Position numbers and translations under genes: made by a program. Positions 27,144 through 35,749 of a DNA stretch of 64,000 nt are shown here, piece after piece; the stretch's first letter is position 1; each line of letters starts with the position of its first letter. Under the pieces are notes generated by a model. It was not told the origin of the DNA. It was given only the letters and a program-made list of their open reading frames with translations, and searched no databases. Origin of the DNA: Clostridium tyrobutyricum DSM 2637 = ATCC 25755 = JCM 11008 (lineage in GTDB: Bacteria > Bacillota > Clostridia > Clostridiales > Clostridiaceae); assembly GCF_000359585.1 (NCBI RefSeq), contig NZ_APMH01000003.1, positions 62,001-126,000 on the forward strand, given 5' to 3'.

Positions 27144-27779
27144 TTGAAAATAACAATAATATCAGGGGGAACTGCTCCATCTCTAAAGCTTTTAAAAGAA
27201 GAAGTTGAATCCAGCAATATTTTAATATGTGCAGATTCAGGTGGTAATTGCCTTTACAAGTACCATATAATTCCTGACTATTTAATGGGAGATTTTGATT
27301 CTATAGATGAAAATGTATTGCAGTATTTCAAAAATTCAGGTGTAATAATAGAAAAATATCCGTCTAAAAAAGATTTTACTGATACAGAATTGGTATTTAA
27401 TAAGGCACTTGAATTAAAAGCAAATGAAATAGTGTTTTTAGGATGTACAGGAAGTAGAATAGATCACATGTTTGGCAATTTGGGAATGCTTAAGAAATGT
27501 TTGAAATTTGGTATAAAGGGCTATATAAAAGATGATAATAATTCAATAGAATTGATAGATAGACCAGTTATTATAAGGGGAAATAAAGGAGAATTTTTTT
27601 CAATTTACGCATACTGTGAACTAGTGGACAAGTTAAGCATATCAGGAGCAAAATATAAATTAGACAACTATGATTTAGAACTTGGAGATTCTCGTACTGT
27701 ATCAAATGAATTTTTAGACGGGGATGTTAAAATTTCATTTAAAAAGGGTATGATATTATTATTTAGGAGCAAAGATTAA
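27144..27779 (+). CDS. thiN: Thiamine pyrophosphokinase
   Basis: 211-aa enzyme making thiamine diphosphate from thiamine and ATP. It shows the family's CADSGGNCLYKYHIIPDYL and MGDFDSID region, the KDFTDTEL metal-binding loop and LGCTGSRIDHM. The start is taken as TTG 27144, 10 bases after AGAGGTG and one base after the rpe stop. A GTG at 27132 would add four residues but overlaps that ribosome site. It continues the prkC-rsgA-rpe-thiN-spoVM order known from Bacillus. Confidence 0.92.
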   Translation: MKITIISGGTAPSLKLLKEEVESSNILICADSGGNCLYKYHIIPDYLMGDFDSIDENVLQYFKNSGVIIEKYPSKKDFTDTELVFNKALELKANEIVFLGCTGSRIDHMFGNLGMLKKCLKFGIKGYIKDDNNSIELIDRPVIIRGNKGEFFSIYAYCELVDKLSISGAKYKLDNYDLELGDSRTVSNEFLDGDVKISFKKGMILLFRSKD

Positions 27780-27846
27780 AACAATTGTAACATATGTACT
27801 GTAAAATGCATATAATAGTATAAAGCAATTTCTAAGGAATAATACA

Positions 27847-28023
27847 ATGGGTAGAAAACATCTAAGGCGGAGAACTAAAAAAAAAATAGGATTGATTACC
27901 TTATCTATAGGTGCTGGACTTCTGCTTACAGTTATTATTCCAATATGGGGATGGATAATAGCTGGAGGTGCGGCTTTTATCTATTGTGGCTGGACTTTAA
28001 TAGGTAAGCATAATAAACATTAA
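27847..28023 (+). CDS. Small 58-aa membrane protein, function unknown
   Basis: 58 codons from ATG to TAA, preceded by AAGGAA at good spacing. The N-terminus is very basic (MGRKHLRRRTKKK). Two adjoining hydrophobic stretches follow (about residues 14-32 and 35-50) with WGWIIAGGAAFIYCGW. It is predicted to be a small double-spanning or hairpin membrane protein with the basic end inside. It lies directly before spoVM, which may hint at a sporulation or membrane role, but I recognise no family. Confidence 0.7.
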   Translation: MGRKHLRRRTKKKIGLITLSIGAGLLLTVIIPIWGWIIAGGAAFIYCGWTLIGKHNKH

Positions 28024-28059
28024 AAAGCATATGATATAAATAGATAGGGGGATTGTCTT

Positions 28060-28134
28060 ATGAAAATAGTAACTTTTAAACTTCCGGGAATTTTATCTGC
28101 TATTGTAAAGCTATTTAAAAAGAAAAAGAAATGA
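28060..28134 (+). CDS. spoVM: Stage V sporulation protein M (24 aa)
   Basis: A 24-codon gene, too short for most gene finders. The peptide begins MKIVTFKLPGILSAIVKLF, a clear match in pattern to Bacillus SpoVM (start, KLP with proline 9, amphipathic helix, lysine-rich end). SpoVM is a peripheral membrane peptide that recognises the convex forespore membrane and anchors SpoIVA, encoded at 11.1 kb. AGGGGGA lies 7 bases upstream of the ATG. The position between thiN and inverted rpmB is the same as in Bacillus, which strongly supports the call. Confidence 0.93.
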   Translation: MKIVTFKLPGILSAIVKLFKKKKK

Positions 28135-28151
28135 ATAAAATTATACACAAT

Positions 28152-28194
28152 AGAAATAAAATGCAATTGTATAGGACAACTGCATTTTATTTCT
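28152..28194. terminator. Bidirectional terminator between spoVM and rpmB
   Basis: 17-bp arms with one mismatch (28152-28168 with 28178-28194) around a 9-nt loop, located between two convergent genes. The arms are A-rich on one side and T-rich on the other, so the hairpin can work on both strands. Confidence 0.7.
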
Positions 28195-28385
28195 TATATG
28201 GCACGTTGAACCTTGCCTGAACGAAGGCATCTTGTACAAACATGTATTGTTTTTGGAGTTCCTTTAACAATTGCTTTTACTTTTCTTACGTTTGGGGCCC
28301 AGTTCCTTTTGGATTGACGATGTGAATGGCTGTACTGAACGCCGAATACAACACCTTTTCCGCATATTTCACATTTCTTTGACAT
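28194..28385 (-). CDS. rpmB: 50S ribosomal protein L28
   Basis: 63-aa ribosomal protein L28. It has the zinc-binding cysteine pairs CEIC (residues 5-8) and CTRC near the C-terminus (the zinc-binding variant) and the central HRQSKRNWAPN. The ATG at 28385 is taken because AGGAGGTG sits 6 bases upstream; a longer frame starting with GTG overlaps that site. The gene runs opposite to its neighbours, as it does at this position in Bacillus. Confidence 0.96.
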   Translation of the reverse strand: MSKKCEICGKGVVFGVQYSHSHRQSKRNWAPNVRKVKAIVKGTPKTIHVCTRCLRSGKVQRAI

Positions 28386-28416
28386 TACAAACACCTCCTA
28401 AACTCAAACATTAATC

Positions 28417-28446
28417 ATTTTACCACAATAGTAATAAATTTTGCAA
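28417..28446 (-). promoter_or_regulatory. Sigma-A promoter for rpmB
   Basis: On the minus strand: TTGCAA (28446-28441), 18-bp spacer, TAAAAT (28422-28417), about 30 bases before the rpmB start. Confidence 0.6.
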
Positions 28447-28452
28447 GTCTAT

Positions 28453-28603
28453 AGTAAAATAAAGTGCAATTCATAATTTGAAATTAAATAAAAATTTTTT
28501 AACAAAGTAATGTGGCTTCAGAACATTTCAAAGAGTACAATTTATACAAAAAACTTGAATATTTAATGTATAAATTGTATATTATGAATCGCAGTAAAAT
28601 AAA
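28453..28603. mobile_element. MITE-like element with terminal inverted repeats and flanking direct repeats
   Basis: A 129-bp unit (28465-28593) begins TGCAATTCATAAT and ends with its inverse complement at 12 of 13 bases. Inside it a 12-bp perfect inverted repeat (28536-28547 with 28568-28579) makes a second stem. It is flanked by an 11-base direct repeat, AGTAAAATAAA (28453-28463 and 28593-28603). It has no ORF. Terminal inverted repeats plus flanking repeats suggest a small non-autonomous insertion; a chance arrangement in AT-rich DNA is possible. This fills most of the 303-base gap between rpmB and the next gene. Confidence 0.4.
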
Positions 28604-28688
28604 AGGCAATACTAATATTTCCTTGAATAAATGTTTTATTTAATATAAAATATGTTATATGGCGTTATTATTGTAAGGAGGTTTTAAT

Positions 28689-29039
28689 GTGATAGGTAGT
28701 ATTACAGGTGAAATCGGTGAAATTTATTATTCAGAGGAATCTGTGGCAAATATAGTTGGTATATCTACCATGGAGTGTTATGGTGTAGTAGGTATGGCAT
28801 CTAAAAATGCAAAAGATGGATTTTGGGAATTAATAAGAGGGGAAAGCCTAAGCAGAGGAGTAAAAATTCGTTCTAAGAATAATGAACTTTTGATAGAATT
28901 ATATATAATGGTTGAGTATGGAACCAAAATATCCGTTATTGCAAATAACATAATACAGAGAATAAAATATAATGTTGAAAATTATATAGGCTTAAAAGTC
29001 TCAACAATTACAGTAAATGTTCAAGGTGTTAGAATCTAG
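28689..29039 (+). CDS. Asp23/Gls24 family envelope-stress-type protein (YloU)
   Basis: 116-aa protein of the Asp23/Gls24 family (TGEIGEIYYSEESVANIVG at the start, VEYGTKISVIANNI, C-terminal VNVQGVRI). In Bacillus, YloU forms a pair with YloV, as here with the next gene 15 bases on. The start is GTG with AAGGAGG 6 bases upstream; the overlapping ATG at 28687 would stop at once. Its role is not established, although family members are linked to cell-envelope homeostasis. Confidence 0.88.
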   Translation: MIGSITGEIGEIYYSEESVANIVGISTMECYGVVGMASKNAKDGFWELIRGESLSRGVKIRSKNNELLIELYIMVEYGTKISVIANNIIQRIKYNVENYIGLKVSTITVNVQGVRI

Positions 29040-29054
29040 GGAGGAATTGTAAAA

Positions 29055-30713
29055 ATGGATTACTTAAAAATAGATGGACAGCGTTTTTACAATATGTTTG
29101 TAAGTGCTAGTAATGATTTAGAAGAACAGAAAGGCTTTGTGAATTCATTGAATGTTTTTCCAGTGCCTGATGGTGACACAGGAAGTAATATGTCAATGAC
29201 ATTGAAAACAGCTGTATCTGAAATAAAAAATATGAAAAGTGAGTCTCTTGGAAATATAGCAAGACAGCTTGCAAAAGGGGCTCTTATGGGGGCAAGAGGA
29301 AATTCAGGGGTAATACTTTCCCAAATATTGCGAGGGATATCAAAGGGGCTTGAAGGAAAATCAGAGGCTAATTCCACAGAAATTGCAAATAGTATAAATG
29401 AAGGAGCTAAATTTGCCTATAAGGCAGTAATGAGACCTACAGAAGGCACAATATTAACAATTATAAGATCAGCAGGAGAAGCTGCTTTAAGTTCTAATAC
29501 AAACAATGTAACTGATCTTTTAAAGGAAGTATGCGACTACAGCGAGGCTATATTGAATAAAACTCCTGAAATGCTTCCAGCTCTGAAAAAAGCTAAAGTT
29601 GTTGATTCTGGAGGTAAAGGACTTCTTATAATATTACAGGGAATGTATAGAGCACTGCGAGACGGAATTGAAGATGTTGAATTACAGGATTTTGAAGAAA
29701 TTGATACTCAATCTCAGGCACAGAATTTGGATCAGGAAGATATAAAATATGGATATTGTACAGAGTTTTTTGTACATTCTAAAAATGCAGATATACAAGC
29801 ATTTAAGGATAAACTTTCATCTATGGGAGATTCTATGGTAGTTGTAAGTGATGAAGATATAATAAAGGTTCATATTCATACTAATGATCCAGGCTGGATA
29901 TTGTCTCAAGCTATTAAACTGGGAGAATTATCAAAAATAAAGATAGACAACATGAGGGAAGAACATAGGCATGTATTAGGTATAGACAATGTTAATAACA
30001 AGGGCTTAGATGTAAACAATTCAACTGATGATATTAATCAAGATGGCAATGATATAAAAAAATATGCATTCATAACAGTGGCTATGGGCGCTGGGTTGGC
30101 AAATATGTTTAAAGATTTAGGAGTAGACTGCATTATAGAAGGTGGTCAAACTATGAATCCAAGTACTCAGGACATATTAAGTGCTGTAGAAAACATAAAT
30201 GCTGAAAAAATATTTATATTTCCAAATAATAAAAATATTTTTATGGCAGCTAAACAGGCATCTGAAATTAGTCAAAAGTCACTTATAGTAGTACCTACAA
30301 AAACTATACCTCAGGGAATAACAGCAATTACAACATTTAATTCAGACTTAAGTGTAGAAGAAAATGTTAAATCAATGGAGGAAGCTATAAAAGGTGTAAT
30401 TACTGGTTCTGTAACTTATGCAGTAAGGGATACTGAAATTGATGGTAAAATAATAAAAGAAGGAGATATATTAGGACTTGTTGATGGAAACATAAAACAA
30501 GTTGGAGATGATATATTTAAAGTTTGTGAGGATATATTAGATGGTATTGTAAGTGAAGACAGTGATTTAATAAGCATATATTGTGGTAAAGACTGTGACC
30601 ATAATAAGATTGAAGAATTCACGCATAAGGTGGAAAATAAATATTCAGATATGGATGTACAGTGCTATAATGGAGAACAGCCTTTATATTATTTTATAAT
30701 TTCAGTTGAGTAA
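29055..30713 (+). CDS. fakA: DAK2-domain fatty acid kinase FakA-like (YloV)
   Basis: 552-aa protein with an N-terminal DAK2/DhaL ATP-binding domain (VPDGDTGSNMSMT near residue 37, GARGNSGVILSQ) and a C-terminal domain with the THIHTNDP-type motif (KVHIHTNDPGW). FakA binds ATP and, with an acyl-carrier FakB, phosphorylates fatty acids for entry into phospholipids. No fakB is in the window. It follows the Asp23 gene and is closed by a terminator. Confidence 0.9.
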   Translation: MDYLKIDGQRFYNMFVSASNDLEEQKGFVNSLNVFPVPDGDTGSNMSMTLKTAVSEIKNMKSESLGNIARQLAKGALMGARGNSGVILSQILRGISKGLEGKSEANSTEIANSINEGAKFAYKAVMRPTEGTILTIIRSAGEAALSSNTNNVTDLLKEVCDYSEAILNKTPEMLPALKKAKVVDSGGKGLLIILQGMYRALRDGIEDVELQDFEEIDTQSQAQNLDQEDIKYGYCTEFFVHSKNADIQAFKDKLSSMGDSMVVVSDEDIIKVHIHTNDPGWILSQAIKLGELSKIKIDNMREEHRHVLGIDNVNNKGLDVNNSTDDINQDGNDIKKYAFITVAMGAGLANMFKDLGVDCIIEGGQTMNPSTQDILSAVENINAEKIFIFPNNKNIFMAAKQASEISQKSLIVVPTKTIPQGITAITTFNSDLSVEENVKSMEEAIKGVITGSVTYAVRDTEIDGKIIKEGDILGLVDGNIKQVGDDIFKVCEDILDGIVSEDSDLISIYCGKDCDHNKIEEFTHKVENKYSDMDVQCYNGEQPLYYFIISVE

Positions 30714-30739
30714 AAAAAGCCAGAGGGCTTTTTTTATTT
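30712..30739 (+). terminator. Rho-independent terminator after the FakA-like gene
   Basis: 10-bp stem (30712-30721 with 30726-30735), tetraloop AGAG and a T-rich tail. The stem starts within the stop codon. Confidence 0.85.
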
Positions 30740-30766
30740 TATATGTTTTAGAAGGCAGGTGATTTT

Positions 30767-32803
30767 ATGGATGCTTACAGTGATATAGGAATTTTAAAGG
30801 GAGTAGGACCTAAGACAATGAGTGCATTAAATAAATGCTGTATATTTAGTGTATTAGATCTTTTACTTTATCTTCCAAGGGAATATAAAAGTATTTCACA
30901 ATTTGGAAGTTCAAGTTCCAATATAGGTAAAATAATATTAAACTGTGTAGTTAAATCTATAACAAGAGATATTAGAACTAAAACGGGAAAAATAATGTCT
31001 ACAGTAATATTTGAGAATGAAGATGGTATTTTTGCTGGTAGATGGTTTAATCAGCCATATATGAAAAATAAGTTTTCAGTAAACTGTGCTTATACTATAA
31101 TTGGAAAATTACATGAATTTAAAGGAAAATCATATATAATGAATCCAGTTGTAGTAAAAGATGATTTCAAATTTAAAGATCATAAAAATATAGAGGTAAT
31201 TTATCCACTTAAAGCTGGATTGACAAATAATACATTTATAAAGTTAATAGGTCAAGTTTTAAAAAAAATAAAGATTTCAGAAAATCTTCCTAGTTGGATA
31301 ATAAAAAAGTATAATCTTTGTAGTCTAGATAAAGCGATAAGAATTATACATAAACCCAAGGATTTAGAAGGACTTAGAGAAGCCAAAAGAAGACTTAAAT
31401 TTCAAGAACTTTTTACATATTCACTAAAAGTATTGACATTAAAAGAGTACTATGTAAAAAATAAAAAGGGTATAGCTTTTAAAATTTCGAAAGAACTAAC
31501 AGACTTGAAGTATTCATTGCCATATGAACTAACAGAGTCGCAAAACAAGGTTATAAGAGAAATATTACTAGATGAAAAGAAAAACAATTCTATGAATAGA
31601 CTGGTTCAGGGAGATGTAGGGAGCGGGAAGACTATAGTTGCCCTAATTGCTATCTTCAATGTAGTTAAAAATGGATATCAAGCGGTTCTTATGGCACCCA
31701 CAGAGATACTTGCAAGGCAGCACTATATTGAAAGTAAAAAACTATTGGAAAGATTCAATATAAATATAGAACTTTTATGCGGAAGTACTACTAAAAAAAA
31801 TAAAGAGAATATAAAACAAGATTTAAAAAATGGGGATATAGATATTATAATAGGAACCCATGCACTTATTGAAGATGATGTAGAATTCTCTAAATTGGGA
31901 ATTATAGTAACAGATGAACAGCATAGATTTGGAGTTATGCAGAGAAGTAAATTATTGAACAAAGGTAAAAATGTAGATGTATTAGTGATGACTGCCACTC
32001 CTATTCCAAGAACATTAAGACTATATTTATATGGAGATCTAAATGTATCTACTATAGATAGTCTTCCACCCGGAAGGCAAAAAATTGATACATTGTATTT
32101 AAGTAAATCTTCAAGAATTAAGGCATATAGATTTGCCATAAATGAAATAAAAAATGGAAGACAAGTTTATATAGTCTGCCCTTTGGTAGAGGAAAATGAA
32201 GATATGGATTTAAGTTCTGTTGAGAAACTATATGATGAGTTGAAGAAAGATTATTTTAAAGACATACCTTTAGATATGATACATGGGAAAATGTCATCAA
32301 AAGTAAAAGAAGATATAATGAATAGATTTAAAACAGGAAAAACAAAAGCAATAATATCTACTACAGTTATAGAGGTAGGAATAAATGTTCCAAATGCATC
32401 CCTTATTATAATAGAAAATGCAGAGAGGTTTGGTTTATCACAGCTTCATCAGCTTAGAGGTAGAGTTGGAAGGGGAAAGTATAAATCCTATTGTATTCTT
32501 ATTGCGGATATAAAAAATAATATAATAAGAAGGAGAATGGAAATTATGAAAAGCAGTAATGATGGATTTTTCATATCTGAGCAGGATTTGAAAATAAGAG
32601 GTGCAGGAGAAATTTTTGGATATAGGCAACATGGAGAGGATGAACTTATAATTTCAGACTTGAATCAGGATATAGATATTTTTAAATTAGCTAACATGTC
32701 GGCTAGACGACTTATAGAAAGTGATAAAGAAGAGGATATCAAAATTAAAAATAATATATTCAATAAAATAGAGAAAAGTTCTAAATTCATATGTTTCAAC
32801 TAG
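30767..32803 (+). CDS. recG: ATP-dependent DNA helicase RecG
   Basis: 678-aa branch-migrating helicase that remodels stalled forks and Holliday junctions. The N-terminal wedge domain is followed by Walker A GDVGSGKTIVA (about residue 281), the DEQH box in VTDEQHRFGV, MTATPIPRT and motif VI HQLRGRVGRG. A C-terminal RecG tail (DLKIRGAGEIFGYRQHG) is present. AGGCAGGTG precedes the ATG. The order fakA-recG-rsmD-coaD is conserved in Firmicutes. Confidence 0.97.
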   Translation: MDAYSDIGILKGVGPKTMSALNKCCIFSVLDLLLYLPREYKSISQFGSSSSNIGKIILNCVVKSITRDIRTKTGKIMSTVIFENEDGIFAGRWFNQPYMKNKFSVNCAYTIIGKLHEFKGKSYIMNPVVVKDDFKFKDHKNIEVIYPLKAGLTNNTFIKLIGQVLKKIKISENLPSWIIKKYNLCSLDKAIRIIHKPKDLEGLREAKRRLKFQELFTYSLKVLTLKEYYVKNKKGIAFKISKELTDLKYSLPYELTESQNKVIREILLDEKKNNSMNRLVQGDVGSGKTIVALIAIFNVVKNGYQAVLMAPTEILARQHYIESKKLLERFNINIELLCGSTTKKNKENIKQDLKNGDIDIIIGTHALIEDDVEFSKLGIIVTDEQHRFGVMQRSKLLNKGKNVDVLVMTATPIPRTLRLYLYGDLNVSTIDSLPPGRQKIDTLYLSKSSRIKAYRFAINEIKNGRQVYIVCPLVEENEDMDLSSVEKLYDELKKDYFKDIPLDMIHGKMSSKVKEDIMNRFKTGKTKAIISTTVIEVGINVPNASLIIIENAERFGLSQLHQLRGRVGRGKYKSYCILIADIKNNIIRRRMEIMKSSNDGFFISEQDLKIRGAGEIFGYRQHGEDELIISDLNQDIDIFKLANMSARRLIESDKEEDIKIKNNIFNKIEKSSKFICFN

Positions 32804-32813
32804 GTTAAAAATT

Positions 32814-32842
32814 TTGTGTATAAATAAAATTTATGGTAAAAT
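32814..32842 (+). promoter_or_regulatory. Promoter for rsmD-coaD
   Basis: TTGTGT (32814-32819), 17-bp spacer, and an extended -10, TGGTAAAAT, ending at 32842. Confidence 0.5.
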
Positions 32843-32889
32843 ATTAAAGATAAATACTTAGATTTAATGACATGAGGAGGAAATAAACA

Positions 32890-33456
32890 ATGAGAATAAT
32901 CGCAGGTCTTGCCAAAGGTAAAAAATTATTATCACCAGTTGGATATAATACTACAAGACCTACTTTAGATAGAGTAAAAGAATCAATTTTCAGTATAATT
33001 CAAAATAAGTTACAGGATTCTGTAGTAGTAGATGTATTTGCTGGTACTGGAAGTCTTGGACTAGAATCAGTTAGTAGAGGGGCTAAGAAATGCTATCTCA
33101 TAGATGGAAGTAGAGAAACTTTTTCATTTTTAAAACAAAATGTAATAAATTTAAAATTTGATGAAAAATGCAGTTGTATTAATATGGATTCTTATAAGGT
33201 GCTTGAAGAGTTTGGTTCTAAAAATATGAAGTTTGATATTATATTTATAGATCCACCTTACAGAAAAAATATGATTCCGAAGGCACTAAATATAATTAAA
33301 GATAAAGAATTGCTAGATGATTACGGAATAATAGTTTCCAAAATTGACAGTAGAGAAGAAATATATGAAGGAAATGATGATATAATTTTAATTGACCATA
33401 GAAAATATGGAAAGACGATTATATGCATTTATAAAAAATATAAGGAGGATAAATAA
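32890..33456 (+). CDS. rsmD: 16S rRNA m2G966 methyltransferase RsmD
   Basis: 188-aa SAM-dependent enzyme methylating G966 of 16S rRNA. It shows the family start [25 protein letters not shown], the SAM motif [13 protein letters not shown] and the catalytic DPPY in [18 protein letters not shown] precedes the ATG. The coaD ribosome site lies in its last codons and the GTG of coaD follows one base after its stop. Confidence 0.95.
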   Translation: MRIIAGLAKGKKLLSPVGYNTTRPTLDRVKESIFSIIQNKLQDSVVVDVFAGTGSLGLESVSRGAKKCYLIDGSRETFSFLKQNVINLKFDEKCSCINMDSYKVLEEFGSKNMKFDIIFIDPPYRKNMIPKALNIIKDKELLDDYGIIVSKIDSREEIYEGNDDIILIDHRKYGKTIICIYKKYKEDK

Positions 33457-33457
33457 G

Positions 33458-33952
33458 GTGAAAACAGCAGTTTATCCTGGAAGCTTTGATCCAATAACAA
33501 ATGGACATCTGGATATAATAAAAAGATCTGCTAAAATATTTGATCATGTAATAGTTGCCGTACTTGTCAATCCTGATAAAAAAGGATTTTTTAATATAGA
33601 AGAGAGAGTTTTTCTCATAGAAAAGGTTATAAATAGAATAGAGAATGTAAGTGTAGAAAGTTTTAGTGGACTTTTAACTGATTTTATGAAAAAGAAAAAT
33701 GCACAGGTAATAGTAAAAGGTCTTAGGGCAGTATCAGATTTTGAATATGAATTCCAAATGGATCTTATGAATAAAAAGCTTTGTCCCAAAGCAGAAACTG
33801 TATTTATGATGACAAGTGCTAAAAATTCATTTTTGAGTTCCTCTGCAGTAAGACAAGTTGCTATGTTTAATGGATGTATCAAAGATTTAGTTCCAGATCA
33901 AATTATAACTGATGTAATGAAAAAAGCTCGTAAATATTGTAAAAAAAGTTAG
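33458..33952 (+). CDS. coaD: Phosphopantetheine adenylyltransferase
   Basis: 164-aa enzyme for the fourth step of coenzyme A synthesis, joining ATP and 4'-phosphopantetheine. The nucleotidyl-transferase motifs are [12 protein letters not shown] (residues 8-19) and SSSAVRQVA near the C-terminus. The start is GTG at 33458, with AAGGAGG 9 bases upstream. A longer frame into rsmD lacks a ribosome site. Length is typical. Confidence 0.96.
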   Translation: MKTAVYPGSFDPITNGHLDIIKRSAKIFDHVIVAVLVNPDKKGFFNIEERVFLIEKVINRIENVSVESFSGLLTDFMKKKNAQVIVKGLRAVSDFEYEFQMDLMNKKLCPKAETVFMMTSAKNSFLSSSAVRQVAMFNGCIKDLVPDQIITDVMKKARKYCKKS

Positions 33953-33973
33953 TCATCCTTAGGAGGAAGAATT

Positions 33974-34498
33974 ATGAATACTATCAAGTTGTTAGAATAC
34001 CTTGAGGAAATCATAGAAACATCAGCAAAGGTACCTATGACTGGTAAAGTAATGATAAGCAAAAAAGAAGTTTTAGATATACTAGATAAAATAGCAAACA
34101 GTCTTCCAGGTGAATTTAAAAAATCAAAATGGGTAGTAGAAGAAAAAGAGAGAATATTAAATGATGCTATAAAAGAAGCAGATAATATGAAAAAAGAAAA
34201 TTTAAATATATTAAAAATGCAGATAGAAAATCATGATATAACTAAAGAAGCAAATATACGTGCTGCTGAAATAATATCATCTGCAAAAAAAAATGCCAAA
34301 GCTATACGTATGGGTTCAGTAGAATATGCAGATAATATACTCAAGCAGTTAGATTCAGAAATACAATCAAAAAGTGAAGCTATGCTTTCAGATTTAAAGC
34401 TTCAGGCACAGCAGTTTATTGACGCTCTTTATGAAAGTGTAAATATAAAAACCAATTTAATAAGAGATAATATAGATGAACTAAAAAATATTAAATAG
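33974..34498 (+). CDS. Coiled-coil protein of unknown function
   Basis: 174-aa soluble, strongly helical protein rich in Lys, Glu, Ala and Ile, with a long central coiled coil (about 55-165). The N-terminus (TIKLLEYLEEIIETSAKVP) is hydrophobic but not a signal peptide. The pattern resembles DivIVA- or ATP-synthase-b-like stalks, and clostridial homologues are usually labelled only as ATPase or hypothetical. AGGAGG precedes the ATG, and it follows coaD by 21 nt. Its last 18 bases overlap the end of convergent ylbJ. I assign no function. Confidence 0.75.
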   Translation: MNTIKLLEYLEEIIETSAKVPMTGKVMISKKEVLDILDKIANSLPGEFKKSKWVVEEKERILNDAIKEADNMKKENLNILKMQIENHDITKEANIRAAEIISSAKKNAKAIRMGSVEYADNILKQLDSEIQSKSEAMLSDLKLQAQQFIDALYESVNIKTNLIRDNIDELKNIK

Positions 34499-35659
34499 AT
34501 TTTTTAATTTAAATAGTATAACGGGAAATATAATGACACCAATTAGGAACATAAATATGTTGTCACTACTTACTATTGGTGAATAATAGTAAGAGAATAT
34601 TTCCTTTGATATTAATTTACTTTCATATATTTTAAATATAAATAAACTTAATATAGCGCATATTATTCCGTGGATTATTTTTCTAAATATGTACTTTCCC
34701 ATGGAAATTTTAAATTTATAGGTAAAAGAGTATACTTGTGATATAATTGAAAAACCGCTAAAAGTGAATAAAAAACTTATAATTAAAATCTTTATATAGA
34801 TATTTCCATCAGAAGTAGTTATCAAATTACAACCATTTGTCATTTCGATTATTCCAAGTATTGTACCTTTAATAATACTAGATGAAATATTGAATATATT
34901 GGAGATTTTTTCTGTAACTATTTCAAATATTAAGTTATGTTCAAGTATGCCGTTTATAACAGAAAACATGGTAACGAAACCACCAATGGATAGACAAGTT
35001 TTAATGGAATTTTCAATACTTCTTTTTAATATATTTCCTATATTGGAATTTGATGTTGTTGAGTTATGAATATGATTGTTATTATTATAACTAACTTTGG
35101 ATGGAAGAATAAATCCCATAATAAAACACGAAATTAAATTTGAAAGCAGAAGTATATATCCTAAAACACTGTTTTTAAACATTGATATACCTACAGAACC
35201 CAATATAAATAATGGACTTGAATTAGATGCTATATTTAATAATCTTGTAAAAGTATTATTATCTATTTCATCATTTTCGTATAAATCGCAGGCATATTTT
35301 GCACCAAGAGGATAACCGCAGAGCATACTTATTATAAGAGCAAAACTACAATTTCTTGGAAGATTTAAGGGAGAACATAATACTTTACCAAATAATTTGG
35401 CATATATATATATGCCATTACAATTAATTATTATATTTGATACTATTAAAAAAGAAAATAACGATGGAAATACCTTGTAAAAGAATAGTATAACTCCATT
35501 TATAGCACCATCTATACATAATTTAGGAGATAATATAATCTGTATAATCAAAAGAGAACACAATATAGTTATAAATAAATTTCTGTCTTTTAACAGAAAT
35601 GCTAGAAGTAATACTATTATAAATAATAGTGTATAGAATAATATTGCCAATTTAATCAC
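34481..35659 (-). CDS. ylbJ: Sporulation integral membrane protein YlbJ
   Basis: 392-aa membrane protein with about eight to ten hydrophobic helices. YlbJ is needed in Bacillus for heat-resistant spores and is under sigma-E. Family-specific parts are visible: FFYKVFPSLFSFLIVSNI, ALIISMLCGYPLGAKYACDLY and NGCNLITT. The start is taken as GTG 35659; TTG 35650 with GCAGGTG upstream is an alternative that shortens it by three residues. Its 3' end overlaps the coiled-coil gene by 18 bases on the other strand. Synteny (coaD-ylbJ-ylbM) agrees with Bacillus. Confidence 0.9.
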   Translation of the reverse strand: MIKLAILFYTLLFIIVLLLAFLLKDRNLFITILCSLLIIQIILSPKLCIDGAINGVILFFYKVFPSLFSFLIVSNIIINCNGIYIYAKLFGKVLCSPLNLPRNCSFALIISMLCGYPLGAKYACDLYENDEIDNNTFTRLLNIASNSSPLFILGSVGISMFKNSVLGYILLLSNLISCFIMGFILPSKVSYNNNNHIHNSTTSNSNIGNILKRSIENSIKTCLSIGGFVTMFSVINGILEHNLIFEIVTEKISNIFNISSSIIKGTILGIIEMTNGCNLITTSDGNIYIKILIISFLFTFSGFSIISQVYSFTYKFKISMGKYIFRKIIHGIICAILSLFIFKIYESKLISKEIFSYYYSPIVSSDNIFMFLIGVIIFPVILFKLKNLFNIF

Positions 35660-35749
35660 CTGCTTTTTATTTAACTCAATTCTTATATAAAAACATATTA
35701 GAATTATATTAAAAAAAGGGGATGTTTATTACTTCGTATATTATTTGTT

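Noticed and set aside
28478-28536. tRNA-like or T-box-like fold in the rpmB-yloU gap
   Set aside because: No cloverleaf, T-loop or T-box bulge sequence is visible; the inverted-repeat element explains the structure better.
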